Source of the DNA: Gammaproteobacteria bacterium
GTDB lineage: Bacteria; Pseudomonadota; Gammaproteobacteria; CAJXQU01
Direction of reading: 5' to 3'
NCBI GenBank assembly: GCA_026984775.1
Contig: JALSRM010000037.1
Span: forward strand, 113,604 to 176,410
DNA length: 62,807 nucleotides
The notes under the pieces were generated by a model. That model was not told where the DNA came from, did not search any database, and saw only the letters and a list, made by a program, of their open reading frames with translations. The position numbers were made by a program, and so were the translations under genes. Below are positions 1 to 8,995 of the stretch, piece by piece (within the stretch, counting starts at the first letter, position 1; the number at the start of each line of letters is the position of its first letter).

Positions 1-2139
1 CTCGACATGATCCAGGGCAGCTTCTCCTGTCAGGGCCTCTATCCTGCGTACACCTGAGGCGATTCCGGTTTCTGAAACGATCTTGAAAAGGCCGATATCA
101 CCGGTTCGATGAACATGGGTGCCACCGCATAGCTCGATCGAAAATTCCCCCATGCTGAGAACGCGTACTTCATCGTCATATTTTTCGCCAAACAGTGCCA
201 TTGCACCGGATTCAAGCGCCTGCTTTATTGACATGATACGGGTTTCTACAGGGAGATTGCTGCGGATCTGTGTATTCACAAGGCGCTCGATTTCCCTGAG
301 TTGATCTTCGGTCACAGGTTCTGGATGGGAGAAATCAAAGCGCAGGCGATCGGCGGCGACCAGTGAACCCTTTTGCAGAACGTGTTCACCCAGTACCTTG
401 CGTAGAGCGGCATGTAGTAAATGTGTGGCGGAATGATTGCGTGCGATAGCTTGTCGAGAGACTTTATTCACAGAGGCCTTCACACTGTCTCCCGTTTTCA
501 AAATACCGATCTTGGCCGTACCGTAATGCAGATGCACATCATTTTGTTTACGAGTATCCGCTACGGAAAAAATACCATTACTACCCTGGATGGTTCCCTT
601 ATCACCAATCTGGCCACCGGATTCGGCATAAAAAGGTGTATGATTGAGTAAGATGATAGCAGTCTCACCTGCGCTAATCTGATCGACCTGCCGACCATCC
701 TGATAGATTGCGATGACAGTGGCATCCTCTTCCAGAGTCTGATAGCCAGAGAAATTGAACTCAGTATCAATGGGGGAGAGATCAATCTCCCCGGCATGAG
801 CCTCCTGCGTTGAGGCAAACTGACTCGCAGCACGGGCACGTTCTTTTTGTGCCTCCATGGCCTTGTCGAACCCATCATGATCCAATGCCAGACCACGTTC
901 TCGGGCAATATCTGCCGTCAAATCCACCGGAAAGCCGTAGGTGTCATAAAGCTGGAAAACAACTTCACCGGGGATGGTTTTGTCATTCAGTTTGGAAATC
1001 GTCTGTTCGAGGATTTTCAAACCCTGTTGCAGGGTTTCGTCGAAGCGTTCTTCTTCCTGTTTCAGTACTTTCTCCACATTGGTCTGTGCTTTTGCAAGCT
1101 CAGGATAGGCATCACCCATCTCTTTTACGAGGGGAGTGACCAATTTATGGAAGAAGGGCTCTGTCAGTCCCAGTTTGCTTCCATGACGGATCGCCCGGCG
1201 AATGATCCGACGCAGAACGTATCCACGACCCTCATTGGAGGGGACGACACCGTCGGTGATAATAAACGCACAGGAGCGGATATGGTCGGCAATGACCCGT
1301 TGCGACATCAATCGGTCTCGATCGTACTTTTCTCGATCAGGGAGCAGATTTCGAATCGCCTTGATCAGATTCTGAAACAGGTCGACCTCGTAATTGTTGT
1401 GTACCCCCTGCATGACGGCTGCGATCCGTTCGAGTCCCATACCGGTATCGACAGAAGGCCTGGGTAGAGGATGTAATGTACCGGATTCATCCCGATCAAA
1501 TTGTGTAAAGACCAGATTCCAGATCTCGATAAAGCGATCACCATCCTCATCCGGACTGCCGGGCGGTCCGCCAGGGATTTCCGGACCGTGATCATAGAAA
1601 ATTTCAGTGGAGGGGCCACAAGGGCCAGTAGGGCCCATACTCCAGAAGTTATCCTTTTCATCACAGCGTGAGAAACGATCAGGTGATACCCCGATTTCGT
1701 CGAGCCAGATTTTTGCTGCCTCCTCATCATCGGTATAAACCGTTACCCAGAGTTTCTCTTCGGGAAGATGAAGGACGCGAGTGAGAAATTCCCAGGCATA
1801 GTTAATTGCTTCGCGTTTGAAATAATCACCAAAGCTGAAATTGCCCAGCATTTCGAAAAAGGTGTGGTGGCGGGCCGTATAGCCAACGTTTTCGAGGTCA
1901 TTGTGCTTACCTCCGGCACGTACACAACGCTGTACAGTAGCTGCACGTGTATAGGGGCGCTTGTCCCTGCCGGTGAACACATCCTTGAACTGCACCATAC
2001 CTGCATTGGTAAACAGCAGGGTAGGGTCGTTGTGTGGTACTAAGGGGCTGCTTGGGACAATTTCATGATCCCGTTGTTTGAAATATTCCAGAAATGCCTG
2101 ACGGATTTCTGCTGCGGTTCTGGGCGTATTTTTGCTCAT
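1..2139 (-). CDS. alaS: Alanine--tRNA ligase, partial (3' end outside window)
   Basis: The enzyme charges tRNA-Ala with alanine in the cytoplasm and edits mischarged Ser/Gly. The frame reads from ATG at 2139 to the window edge, giving 713 residues of the usual ~870. The N-terminus ([20 protein letters not shown]) and the class II core segment [23 protein letters not shown] are typical. The editing-domain zinc motif HSATHLLH lies near residue 568 and CGGTHVxxTGDIG near residue 669. The C-terminal C-Ala domain is missing only because the window starts here. The start codon overlaps the recX stop by one base (TAATG), so the two are translationally linked. It is the last visible gene of a pncC-thpR-recA-recX-alaS unit. 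Identification is secure. Confidence 0.97.
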   Translation of the reverse strand, partial: MSKNTPRTAAEIRQAFLEYFKQRDHEIVPSSPLVPHNDPTLLFTNAGMVQFKDVFTGRDKRPYTRAATVQRCVRAGGKHNDLENVGYTARHHTFFEMLGNFSFGDYFKREAINYAWEFLTRVLHLPEEKLWVTVYTDDEEAAKIWLDEIGVSPDRFSRCDEKDNFWSMGPTGPCGPSTEIFYDHGPEIPGGPPGSPDEDGDRFIEIWNLVFTQFDRDESGTLHPLPRPSVDTGMGLERIAAVMQGVHNNYEVDLFQNLIKAIRNLLPDREKYDRDRLMSQRVIADHIRSCAFIITDGVVPSNEGRGYVLRRIIRRAIRHGSKLGLTEPFFHKLVTPLVKEMGDAYPELAKAQTNVEKVLKQEEERFDETLQQGLKILEQTISKLNDKTIPGEVVFQLYDTYGFPVDLTADIARERGLALDHDGFDKAMEAQKERARAASQFASTQEAHAGEIDLSPIDTEFNFSGYQTLEEDATVIAIYQDGRQVDQISAGETAIILLNHTPFYAESGGQIGDKGTIQGSNGIFSVADTRKQNDVHLHYGTAKIGILKTGDSVKASVNKVSRQAIARNHSATHLLHAALRKVLGEHVLQKGSLVAADRLRFDFSHPEPVTEDQLREIERLVNTQIRSNLPVETRIMSIKQALESGAMALFGEKYDDEVRVLSMGEFSIELCGGTHVHRTGDIGLFKIVSETGIASGVRRIEALTGEAALDHVE

Positions 2140-2585
2140 TAAAACTCTTTCAGTTCCTGTCGTATCTGGTCAACGGTAAAACCACGATATTGCAAGAAGC
2201 GAGCCTGCTTCGCACGTTCCTGATAGTTCCGTGGGACTTTGCTACCGAATTTTTTTACCCTCACTTGGGTGATCAGTTTTTGCCATACTTTATCACGCGG
2301 ATCTAGATACTCTTCCTGGAGTTCTGTGCTGACGCCTCTTTCTTGCATTTCTTTCAAAATGCGGAGCGGGCCCTGGCCTTTTTTTTGACGCAAATGGACA
2401 AAGGCTTCAGCAAATCGGGCATCACTCTGCAGTTTTTCTTCTGTCAGGCGATCAATGACGGACTCAATCACATCTTCGGGGAATCCTCGGCTGGCAAGCT
2501 TGGCAGCCAGTTCTTTACGAGTGTGTTCTCGTCTGGCCAGCAAATCCATGGCTTTGTGGCGTGCCTCAACGATAATATCAGCCAA
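2139..2585 (-). CDS. recX: Regulatory protein RecX
   Basis: RecX binds RecA filaments and limits their extension during recombination and the SOS response. The protein has the three-helix repeats of the family, seen in [39 protein letters not shown] and [20 protein letters not shown] start at the in-frame TTG at 2585 gives 148 residues, a normal RecX length. It overlaps the recA stop (TTGGCTGA), which favours translational coupling. The alternative ATG at 2549 would give 136 residues and lose part of the first helix. The frame stays open into recA with no better start. It lies directly downstream of recA, as in most gammaproteobacteria. Function is by family; the start is an inference. Confidence 0.9.
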   Translation of the reverse strand: MADIIVEARHKAMDLLARREHTRKELAAKLASRGFPEDVIESVIDRLTEEKLQSDARFAEAFVHLRQKKGQGPLRILKEMQERGVSTELQEEYLDPRDKVWQKLITQVRVKKFGSKVPRNYQERAKQARFLQYRGFTVDQIRQELKEF

Positions 2586-3621
2586 CGAGTTCCTCAGTGT
2601 CCGTACCGTTATTGTCGTCAGCTGCCGGGGTATTTTTTGGCAGCAACTTTTCGCGAATGGCTGTTTCAATCTGTTGCGCGATCTCGGGGTTTTCTTTGAG
2701 AAACACCCGTACATTATCCTTGCCTTGGCCGATGCGTTCGCCGTTGTAGCTGTACCATGCTCCGGCCTTGTCAATGAGACCACATTTGACACCGAGATCG
2801 ATGATTTCGCTTTCTCGTGAGACTCCCTCGCCATAGAGGATATCGAAATAGGCTTCCTTAAAGGGTGGCGCAACCTTGTTTTTCACTACCTTGACCCGTG
2901 TCTCGTTGCCAATAACCTCATCCTGTTTCTTAATAGCACCGATACGTCGGATGTCGAGCCGGACAGATGAGTAGAATTTGAGTGCGTTACCACCAGTGGT
3001 TGTTTCAGGGTTGCCGAACATGACACCAATCTTCATTCGGATCTGGTTGATGAAAATCACCAATGTATTCGAACGTTTGATATTGGCAGTAAGCTTCCGC
3101 AGTGCCTGGGACATCAGACGTGCTTGCAACCCTACATGATGATCGCCCATGTCGCCTTCGATTTCGGCCTTTGGAGTAAGGGCAGCGACGGAGTCAACAA
3201 CCACGATCTCGACGGCACCGGATCGCACCAGCATATCGGTGATCTCCAAGGCTTGTTCACCGGTGTCCGGCTGAGAGACCAGAAGGTCATCAATATTGAC
3301 GCCGATCTTCTCAGCATAGACCGGATCCATCGCGTGTTCGGCATCGACGAAAGCTGCAGTGCCACCTCTTTTCTGGATCTCTGCCACGGCATGCAGGGCG
3401 AGTGTGGTTTTACCGGAAGATTCAGGGCCATAAATTTCGATCACACGGCCACGCGGCAGACCCCCGACACCCAGTGCGATATCCAGTGCCAGTGATCCAC
3501 TCGGAATGGTCTCGACGTTGATGGATTGACCGTCACCCAACCGCATGACCGATCCCTTGCCGAATTGTTTCTCTATCTGGCTCAGAGCTGCACTCAGGGC
3601 CTTTTCTTTTTGTTCATCCAT
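2578..3621 (-). CDS. recA: Recombinase RecA
   Basis: RecA is the ATP-dependent strand-exchange protein and the coprotease for LexA. The 347-residue product starts [13 protein letters not shown]. Walker A (GPESSGKTT) is at residues 65-73, the Walker B segment VVVDSVAAL follows, and loop 2 contains [14 protein letters not shown]. The acidic tail ([13 protein letters not shown]) is typical. The ATG at 3621 is chosen because a GGAG lies upstream and the family N-terminus begins there; an earlier in-frame ATG at 3657 would add 12 atypical residues. No CTGT-N8-ACAG LexA box is visible in the 43 bases between thpR and recA, so the gene may depend on an upstream promoter. Confidence 0.98.
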   Translation of the reverse strand: MDEQKEKALSAALSQIEKQFGKGSVMRLGDGQSINVETIPSGSLALDIALGVGGLPRGRVIEIYGPESSGKTTLALHAVAEIQKRGGTAAFVDAEHAMDPVYAEKIGVNIDDLLVSQPDTGEQALEITDMLVRSGAVEIVVVDSVAALTPKAEIEGDMGDHHVGLQARLMSQALRKLTANIKRSNTLVIFINQIRMKIGVMFGNPETTTGGNALKFYSSVRLDIRRIGAIKKQDEVIGNETRVKVVKNKVAPPFKEAYFDILYGEGVSRESEIIDLGVKCGLIDKAGAWYSYNGERIGQGKDNVRVFLKENPEIAQQIETAIREKLLPKNTPAADDNNGTDTEELVG

Positions 3622-3664
3622 CAAATTCCACACTCCATCAGTATTCTTCAAATTCAAACATACA

Positions 3665-4177
3665 TTATCCCATAAAATCCCATGACTGAATAACCCTGTA
3701 TTTGACGCCTTCTGGGTGGGTATGAGATTCGATCAGATTGAAATTTCTGACCAACCAGGGGATGGGGTCAAAATGAAACGGGTTGACAGGATGTTTCATC
3801 TTGCGCATCAGGGTGACGTGGAATCTGAACGGACGATCATTCGGGGTGTAACCACAGTGTTCGATCGCCTTGTTTAGATCGTTCACCAGTTTGACCAGTT
3901 GTGTTGGCGTTTCACTGATTCCAAGCGAGGTCACCTGTGAACGCCGCCACCACTCCCTTGTGTCCAGTAGGAGGTTGAAAGGGTGTACTTTGAGCTGGCT
4001 GGCAGCCTCAATATAGCATTCCACTCTGTCTTCAGGGATGCTACCAAGAAATGCCAAAGTGGCATGCAGGTTTTGGGGTGAAACCTTTTTGCCCGTGTCC
4101 GGGAGTTTGGCCATAACGTTGACGATTTGCCTTCTTACCAGATCGTCGGGGCAAAGAGCAAAAAACAGGCGCGGCAT
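3665..4177 (-). CDS. thpR: RNA 2',3'-cyclic phosphodiesterase (LigT/ThpR family)
   Basis: This 2H-family phosphoesterase opens RNA 2',3'-cyclic phosphates and can ligate tRNA halves in vitro. The 170-residue protein has both catalytic HxTx motifs, HATL near residue 38 and HVTL near residue 124, and the N-terminal segment [11 protein letters not shown] typical of the family. Its ATG overlaps the pncC stop by one base, and recA follows 43 bases downstream, so it sits within the pncC-recA-recX-alaS transcription unit. Its cellular role is not settled in any organism. The family assignment is firm. Confidence 0.9.
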   Translation of the reverse strand: MPRLFFALCPDDLVRRQIVNVMAKLPDTGKKVSPQNLHATLAFLGSIPEDRVECYIEAASQLKVHPFNLLLDTREWWRRSQVTSLGISETPTQLVKLVNDLNKAIEHCGYTPNDRPFRFHVTLMRKMKHPVNPFHFDPIPWLVRNFNLIESHTHPEGVKYRVIQSWDFMG

Positions 4178-4671
4178 TATTGATTGATCTCAATCAGTCC
4201 GGCAAGTGCGGCGATGACGGCTTGTTCACGAATCGATTGGCGATCGCCTGAAAAAAGCTGTTTCATTGCTCGGGTGCCTTGTTTGTTCGACCATCCCAGC
4301 CACACAGTGCCCACGGGTTTGGCCGGGCTTCCTCCGGTTGGTCCGGCGATTCCGGTAATGGCAATACTGACATCGCCATGGCTGTTCAGTAATGCGCCCT
4401 TGGCCATTTCCTTGACGGTTTCTTCACTTACTGCACCATGCCGTTCCAGAGTTGAGGCCTTGACACCCAGCATTTCCTCTTTTGCCTGGTTAGAATAGGT
4501 GACAAATCCACGGTCGAACCAAGTGGAACTCCCGGGTATGGAGGTGATGGCCTGAGCAACCCAGCCACCGGTGCAAGACTCTGCCGTAACCAGCACCCAC
4601 CCTTTTTGTGCAAGGAATTCACCGGTTTTTTGCGCCAGATCATGTATTTTTGCAGTCATTTTCGCTTTCAT
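4177..4671 (-). CDS. pncC: Nicotinamide-nucleotide amidohydrolase (CinA C-terminal domain)
   Basis: PncC deamidates nicotinamide mononucleotide to nicotinate mononucleotide, salvaging NMN released by NAD-dependent DNA ligase. The 164-residue protein is a stand-alone CinA C-terminal domain. It shows the signature TAESCTGG near residue 30, the YSNQAKEEMLGV segment, and AITGIAGPTGG followed by KPVGTVW. An AAGGAAA ribosome-binding site supports the ATG at 4671 over a second ATG at 4659. It is the first gene of the minus-strand unit, divergent from darP with only 27 bases between start codons, so both promoters must overlap the neighbouring gene. Confidence 0.93.
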   Translation of the reverse strand: MKAKMTAKIHDLAQKTGEFLAQKGWVLVTAESCTGGWVAQAITSIPGSSTWFDRGFVTYSNQAKEEMLGVKASTLERHGAVSEETVKEMAKGALLNSHGDVSIAITGIAGPTGGSPAKPVGTVWLGWSNKQGTRAMKQLFSGDRQSIREQAVIAALAGLIEINQ

Positions 4672-4698
4672 AGGTTATGCTTTCCTTCGATCATACCA

Positions 4699-5214
4699 AT
4701 GAAACGATCAACAATGACAGACGAATTAGAAGAAAAGGTCTGCATCAGCAAGACCCGGGTCAAAAAGGAGATGCAGGCACTGCGCGATCTGGGCAAGGCG
4801 CTGGTGCCTCTGACACCAGCACAATTGGATAAGATCCCAATTTCTGCGCCACTACTAGATGCCATACTCGACGCCAAACGATTCAAAAATAAGGCGCTGA
4901 AGCGCCAGATCCAGTATATCGGTGTGTTGTTACGAGAGGAAGATGCCGATGCTATACGTGACGCACTTACGCAGCTGCATAAGCCACACAAACACGATGT
5001 CAAGGCATTCCATGAGATTGAAAAATGGCGTGATGGGTTGATTACCGGAGAAGAAGGTATGCTGGACAAATTGTTTGCAAGATTTCCTCATCTCGATCGT
5101 CAACACATTAATCAACTCATTCGTAATACGAGAAAAGAGCGGGAACTGAATAAACCACCCAAAGCTGCGCGAGCACTTTTTCGTTATCTGCGGGAATTGG
5201 CTCAGGAAGAATAA
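4699..5214 (+). CDS. darP: Ribosome-associated protein DarP (YjgA, DUF615)
   Basis: DarP binds immature 50S ribosomal particles and assists late large-subunit assembly. The protein is about 171 residues. Family features are SKTRVKKEMQALRDLGKALVxL near the N-terminus, the KALKRQIQYIGVLLRE segment in the middle, and the basic C-terminal part HINQLIRNTRKERELNKPPKAARALFRYLREL. The ATG at 4699 gives MKRSTMTDELEE; ATG 4714 is an equally plausible start and neither has a strong ribosome-binding site. Two bases separate its stop from the next start, so it probably shares an mRNA with the following ligase-like gene. Confidence 0.88.
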   Translation: MKRSTMTDELEEKVCISKTRVKKEMQALRDLGKALVPLTPAQLDKIPISAPLLDAILDAKRFKNKALKRQIQYIGVLLREEDADAIRDALTQLHKPHKHDVKAFHEIEKWRDGLITGEEGMLDKLFARFPHLDRQHINQLIRNTRKERELNKPPKAARALFRYLRELAQEE

Positions 5215-5216
5215 CG

Positions 5217-6644
5217 ATGGGACAGGAAATCGAATCTGCAATCTTTCAGGAAAGTGATTTCGAAACTTTTTACCGCCGGCTCGAGGAAGAGACCCGTCTT
5301 CTCCAGGAAATGATGCACTCAGGTACATTCTCCAACGATGAGTTGACCACCGGTTTTGAAGTAGAGGCATGGTTGATCGATCATGACATGCGGGCTTCGC
5401 CCTCCAATGAATCTTTTCTCAAGGAATTCAATGAACCCCTTGCGTTTCCCGAACTGGCGCGGTTCAACATCGAACTAAATACTGTGCCTGTAGAGATAGG
5501 ATCAGAAGTTCTGACTGGACTTTCCAAAAATCTCAAGGAAATATGGCAGAGGACGGCTCTGGAGGCAGATAAGTCCCAACTGGAACTACTTATGATCGGA
5601 ATCCTGCCCACCATCGAAAAGGCGCTGCTCAATATCGATAACATGACTCGTCTCAATCGTTACCGCGCTCTCAATGAGCAGATCCTGCGTACGCGTGGCG
5701 AACCCATTCACCTCGATATCGTAGGCAAGGAGCATTTGAAATATGATCACAACGATGTGATGCTGGAGTCAGCCGCAACCTCTTTCCAACTTCATCTCAA
5801 AGTACCCGTGAGTGAGGCTGTGCGTTACTATAACGCGGCTATCATGACCTCGTTTGCTACGGTGGCTGTCTCTGCAAACTCCCCATTCCTGTTTGGGAAA
5901 AACCTATGGGAGGAGACCCGGATACCGCTGTTTGAACAGGCCGTGGAGACAGGTGGCTATCGGGATGCGGCACATGGCCCACTGCATCGTGTCAGTTTCG
6001 GTACGGGGTATGCACGGGAGACCCTGTTTGAATGTTTTCAGGAGAATCTCGAACACTATCCGGTGCTGCTTCCCCGCCTGTTTGATTCACCCCTAGACAG
6101 GTTTGATCACCTGCGCCTTCATAATGGTACCATTTGGCGTTGGAACCGGCCGTTGGTTGGTTTTGATGAGAACGGTTCACCTCACATCCGGATCGAACAC
6201 CGTGTCATACCCTCTGGGCCGTCCATTGTCGATATGATTACCAATGCCGCATTCAGTTATGGCCTGATCGAGGGATTCCGCCAGGCATACAAGACGCCTG
6301 TGCTCGCCTTTGCCGAAGCCAAGGATAACTTTTATCAGGCAGCAAGGCATGGCCTGGATGCCAGCATGATCTGGAAAGGGGGATCCAAGGTCAGCCTGGC
6401 CAAGTTACTCCTCGATGAATTGATCCCTCTTGCACGTGAAGGGTTACTGAACCTCGGCGTTACGAGGACAGATATCGATTTTTATCTTGAACTCCTTCAT
6501 GAACGTGTCTGCTCCGGCCAAACCGGCGCAAAGTGGCAACGAGGTTTCATTGAGCAAAACCCCGGGGCGTTTGCAAACATGACGGCAGTTTATCTGGCGC
6601 ATCAAAAAACGGGAGAGCCTGTACATACCTGGAATTTGAAATGA
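5217..6644 (+). CDS. Glutamate-cysteine ligase family (GCS2) protein
   Basis: This is a 475-residue member of the carboxylate-amine ligase group that includes gamma-glutamylcysteine synthetase (GCS2 family). Recognisable features are GFEVEAWLIDHD near residue 48 (the ExE metal/ATP region), FNIELNT near 82, SFQLHLKVP near 191 and the basic segment HIRIEHRVIPSGPSIVDM near 325. Known members join a glutamate carboxylate to an amine using ATP. The true substrate here is unknown, and true glutathione synthesis is not implied because no gshB is nearby. It overlaps the following zinc deacylase by four bases (ATGA), which suggests a ligase/amide-hydrolase pair acting on one metabolite. Confidence 0.8.
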   Translation: MGQEIESAIFQESDFETFYRRLEEETRLLQEMMHSGTFSNDELTTGFEVEAWLIDHDMRASPSNESFLKEFNEPLAFPELARFNIELNTVPVEIGSEVLTGLSKNLKEIWQRTALEADKSQLELLMIGILPTIEKALLNIDNMTRLNRYRALNEQILRTRGEPIHLDIVGKEHLKYDHNDVMLESAATSFQLHLKVPVSEAVRYYNAAIMTSFATVAVSANSPFLFGKNLWEETRIPLFEQAVETGGYRDAAHGPLHRVSFGTGYARETLFECFQENLEHYPVLLPRLFDSPLDRFDHLRLHNGTIWRWNRPLVGFDENGSPHIRIEHRVIPSGPSIVDMITNAAFSYGLIEGFRQAYKTPVLAFAEAKDNFYQAARHGLDASMIWKGGSKVSLAKLLLDELIPLAREGLLNLGVTRTDIDFYLELLHERVCSGQTGAKWQRGFIEQNPGAFANMTAVYLAHQKTGEPVHTWNLK

Positions 6645-7666
6645 GTGATGACACGCTGATACAAACGGACAGGTTGCCAGAGGGATTTGTCGATTGTCCC
6701 GCACATGAGTTATACCGTATCATGCCAGTACCTACCCTGATCCATCTTGAGGGGAGGGTAGAGCAACCGTTGTTCGTCTCCATTCTTTTGCACGGAAATG
6801 AGACGACTGGTCTGAAAACCATCCAGGCCTTGTTGAAAAAATATCAGAACAAAAAACTGCCACGTTCCCTTTCGATCTTTGTTGGCAATGTCACAGCAGC
6901 ACACAAAGGCATGCGTCGTCTTGATAATCAGCCCGATTTCAACCGTATCTGGCCTGGTACTGTTCAACCAGAGAGTAAAGAGACCCGGATGGTAAGGCAG
7001 GTCGTGGAGGAAATGGCTCGTCGCAAAGTGTTTGCCAGTATCGATATTCACAATAATACGGGACTGAATCCCCACTATGCCTGTGTGAACAAGCTTGATC
7101 ATCGGTTCTTGAATCTCGCCAACTTGTTCAGTCGACTCGTGGTTTTCTTCATTCGTCCCCTTGGGGTGCAATCTGCCGCCTTTGCCCGGCTTTGTCCTGC
7201 CGTGACGCTGGAGTGCGGAAAACCCGGACAGGCCCACGGTACCAAACATGCGCTGGAGTTTTTGGATGCCTGCTTACATCTGCAAAAACTGCGTGATCAT
7301 CCGGTGACTCCCAGCGATATCGATCTATTTCACACTGTTGCCCAAGTGAATATTCGTGACCATGTCGATTTTAGCTTCAATGGTGACGCAGCAGTTCTGA
7401 AACTGGATGCGGCGCTCGATCACATGAATTTTACCGAGGTCCCTGCAAATACTGTCTGGGGCGAAGTAGAAGATGATCGGTGTATGCCATTGATTATCCG
7501 GAATGAGTTCGGTGATGAGGTTACTAATGAGTTTTTCAGAGTGGAGAATCATCTTTTAATATCGACCAGACCGGTTATGCCGTCCATGCTGACACTGGAT
7601 GAAAAAATCGTTCGTCAGGACTGTCTGTGTTATCTGATGGAGAGAATGGACGTCAGGGAAATCTAA
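6641..7666 (+). CDS. M14-family zinc deacylase (succinylglutamate desuccinylase/aspartoacylase-like)
   Basis: The 341-residue protein belongs to the AstE/AspA branch of the M14 zinc carboxypeptidases, which cleave N-acyl amino acids. The zinc motif HGNETTG is near residue 50, the third metal ligand lies in the SIDIHNNTG segment near 135, and the catalytic glutamate is in VTLECGKPG near 190. An SIFVGNVTAAHKGMRRLDNQPDFNR segment carries the substrate-binding Asn-Arg region. It is coupled to the preceding GCS2-like ligase by a four-base overlap. Its natural amide substrate is unknown. Its 3' end overlaps the convergent hydrolase gene by four bases. Confidence 0.8.
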   Translation: MSDDTLIQTDRLPEGFVDCPAHELYRIMPVPTLIHLEGRVEQPLFVSILLHGNETTGLKTIQALLKKYQNKKLPRSLSIFVGNVTAAHKGMRRLDNQPDFNRIWPGTVQPESKETRMVRQVVEEMARRKVFASIDIHNNTGLNPHYACVNKLDHRFLNLANLFSRLVVFFIRPLGVQSAAFARLCPAVTLECGKPGQAHGTKHALEFLDACLHLQKLRDHPVTPSDIDLFHTVAQVNIRDHVDFSFNGDAAVLKLDAALDHMNFTEVPANTVWGEVEDDRCMPLIIRNEFGDEVTNEFFRVENHLLISTRPVMPSMLTLDEKIVRQDCLCYLMERMDVREI

Positions 7667-8529
7667 TCTTCTGTTACAGCAAACCATTCGAACACTTGAT
7701 CCCAGAGAACATTCTGCATGTGATCGCGAAAAAAACCAAAGTGGCCGACTGATTTCATCCTTAGATCAGAAGGTTGCAGGATCCGATGTTCAATTTTGGC
7801 CGCAGGATACTGGGAGAGCAGTGCATCGACTGCTGAAGGTGGTGCAAAACTGTCATCGGTAAAGGTGTAGGCACAGATTGGAATGGAAAGTGAAGAATAA
7901 CGGCTCAGCTCAAGACCGTGTTCTTCAGCGAAAAGATAATCCTTGCTCCTGCACCATTCCGCCCATTGCCGAATAACACCAGAGGGAACATCACCTGATC
8001 CCAGTCCTATTTTGTGGGCAGGGAAATAGCTTTTCCCCCGGTTCAATGCCGGCAGCATAATATGCCAGAAAAAGGCAAGAAAATATCTGAAAGGGCTCTT
8101 GTAATATCGCCAATATCCACTGGGCGATGTGACCAGGATGATTCCATCAATCGCACTAGAATGTTCTGCCAGTCCAATCAGTTGCCCTCCTGCACTGTGA
8201 CCGATGACATAGATCTGTTTCGGATCAAGCTCGGTCAGGGATTTCTGCAGAATGGCATTAAAATCGAAACGCCCCCAGTGTTCCAATAGGATACTGGAAC
8301 CATCGATCTCTGCATCATATGATTCACCGATACCCCGGTAGTCATAGGTAATGATGGCATAACCGTGATTTGCTGCATAGGTGGCAAAGCGGGCATAGTA
8401 TGATTGTGGTACAGCCAGGGCAGGATTGATAATGATAATGTTTTGCCCCTCTGGGTGGTTTACATAAAACAGTCGGCCTTTCAGTACATAACCGTCTCCA
8501 CAAACAACATCGATTTCCTCTATCTGCAT
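7663..8529 (-). CDS. Alpha/beta hydrolase
   Basis: The 288-residue protein has an alpha/beta-hydrolase fold: an N-terminal beta segment, IIINPALAVPQSYYARFA, the YDYRGIGES segment near residue 83, and the nucleophile elbow GHSAGG near residue 120. A catalytic aspartate is likely in YTFTDDSFAPP and the histidine in SVGHFGFFRD near the C-terminus. It resembles the COG4757-type predicted hydrolases, whose substrate is unknown. It is transcribed alone, convergent with the M14 gene and divergent from the DUF2237 gene. No signal peptide is apparent, so it is probably cytoplasmic. Confidence 0.8.
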   Translation of the reverse strand: MQIEEIDVVCGDGYVLKGRLFYVNHPEGQNIIIINPALAVPQSYYARFATYAANHGYAIITYDYRGIGESYDAEIDGSSILLEHWGRFDFNAILQKSLTELDPKQIYVIGHSAGGQLIGLAEHSSAIDGIILVTSPSGYWRYYKSPFRYFLAFFWHIMLPALNRGKSYFPAHKIGLGSGDVPSGVIRQWAEWCRSKDYLFAEEHGLELSRYSSLSIPICAYTFTDDSFAPPSAVDALLSQYPAAKIEHRILQPSDLRMKSVGHFGFFRDHMQNVLWDQVFEWFAVTED

Positions 8530-8615
8530 ATACTGAGAACCGAATGATATGAGTAAAACCAGTATAACCCACAGTATCCGGTAATTTCATTCAGGCTGTA
8601 TTAAAATAGGTCCCT

Positions 8616-8984
8616 ATGACACAGTTGAATGTATTTGATGAACCTCTTGAGGAATGTTCCACAAGTCCTTTGACCGGGTTCACCCGCACTGGTTGTTGTG
8701 AAACCGGGCCCGAGGATTTGGGTTCCCATACCGTCTGCATTCAGGCGACGAAGGAGTTTCTCGAATTCAGCCGGTTTCGTGGAAACGATCTGAGCACACC
8801 TCTACCCGAATTTGGGTTTCCAGGTCTTCGACCCGGTGATCGCTGGTGCTTGTGTGCGGCACGCTGGCTCGAGGCATTGGAGTTTGATATGGCTCCAAGA
8901 GTCTATTTGCGTGCGACGAACAAGGAAGCACTTGAGATTATTCCATTCAATGAACTGAAAAAATACGCACTGGATTTGGAATAG
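8616..8984 (+). CDS. DUF2237 family protein
   Basis: The 122-residue protein closely follows the DUF2237 pattern: NVFDEPLEECSTSPLTGF at the N-terminus, GCCETGPEDLGSHTVC with paired cysteines, then FRGNDLSTPLPEFGFPGLRPGDRWCLCAARW. The conserved cysteines (CC, C, CLC) suggest metal binding or redox activity, but no function is established for the family. It ends 11 bases before the radical SAM gene and is probably cotranscribed with it. Confidence 0.88.
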   Translation: MTQLNVFDEPLEECSTSPLTGFTRTGCCETGPEDLGSHTVCIQATKEFLEFSRFRGNDLSTPLPEFGFPGLRPGDRWCLCAARWLEALEFDMAPRVYLRATNKEALEIIPFNELKKYALDLE

Positions 8985-8995
8985 CTCGTCCTCTC

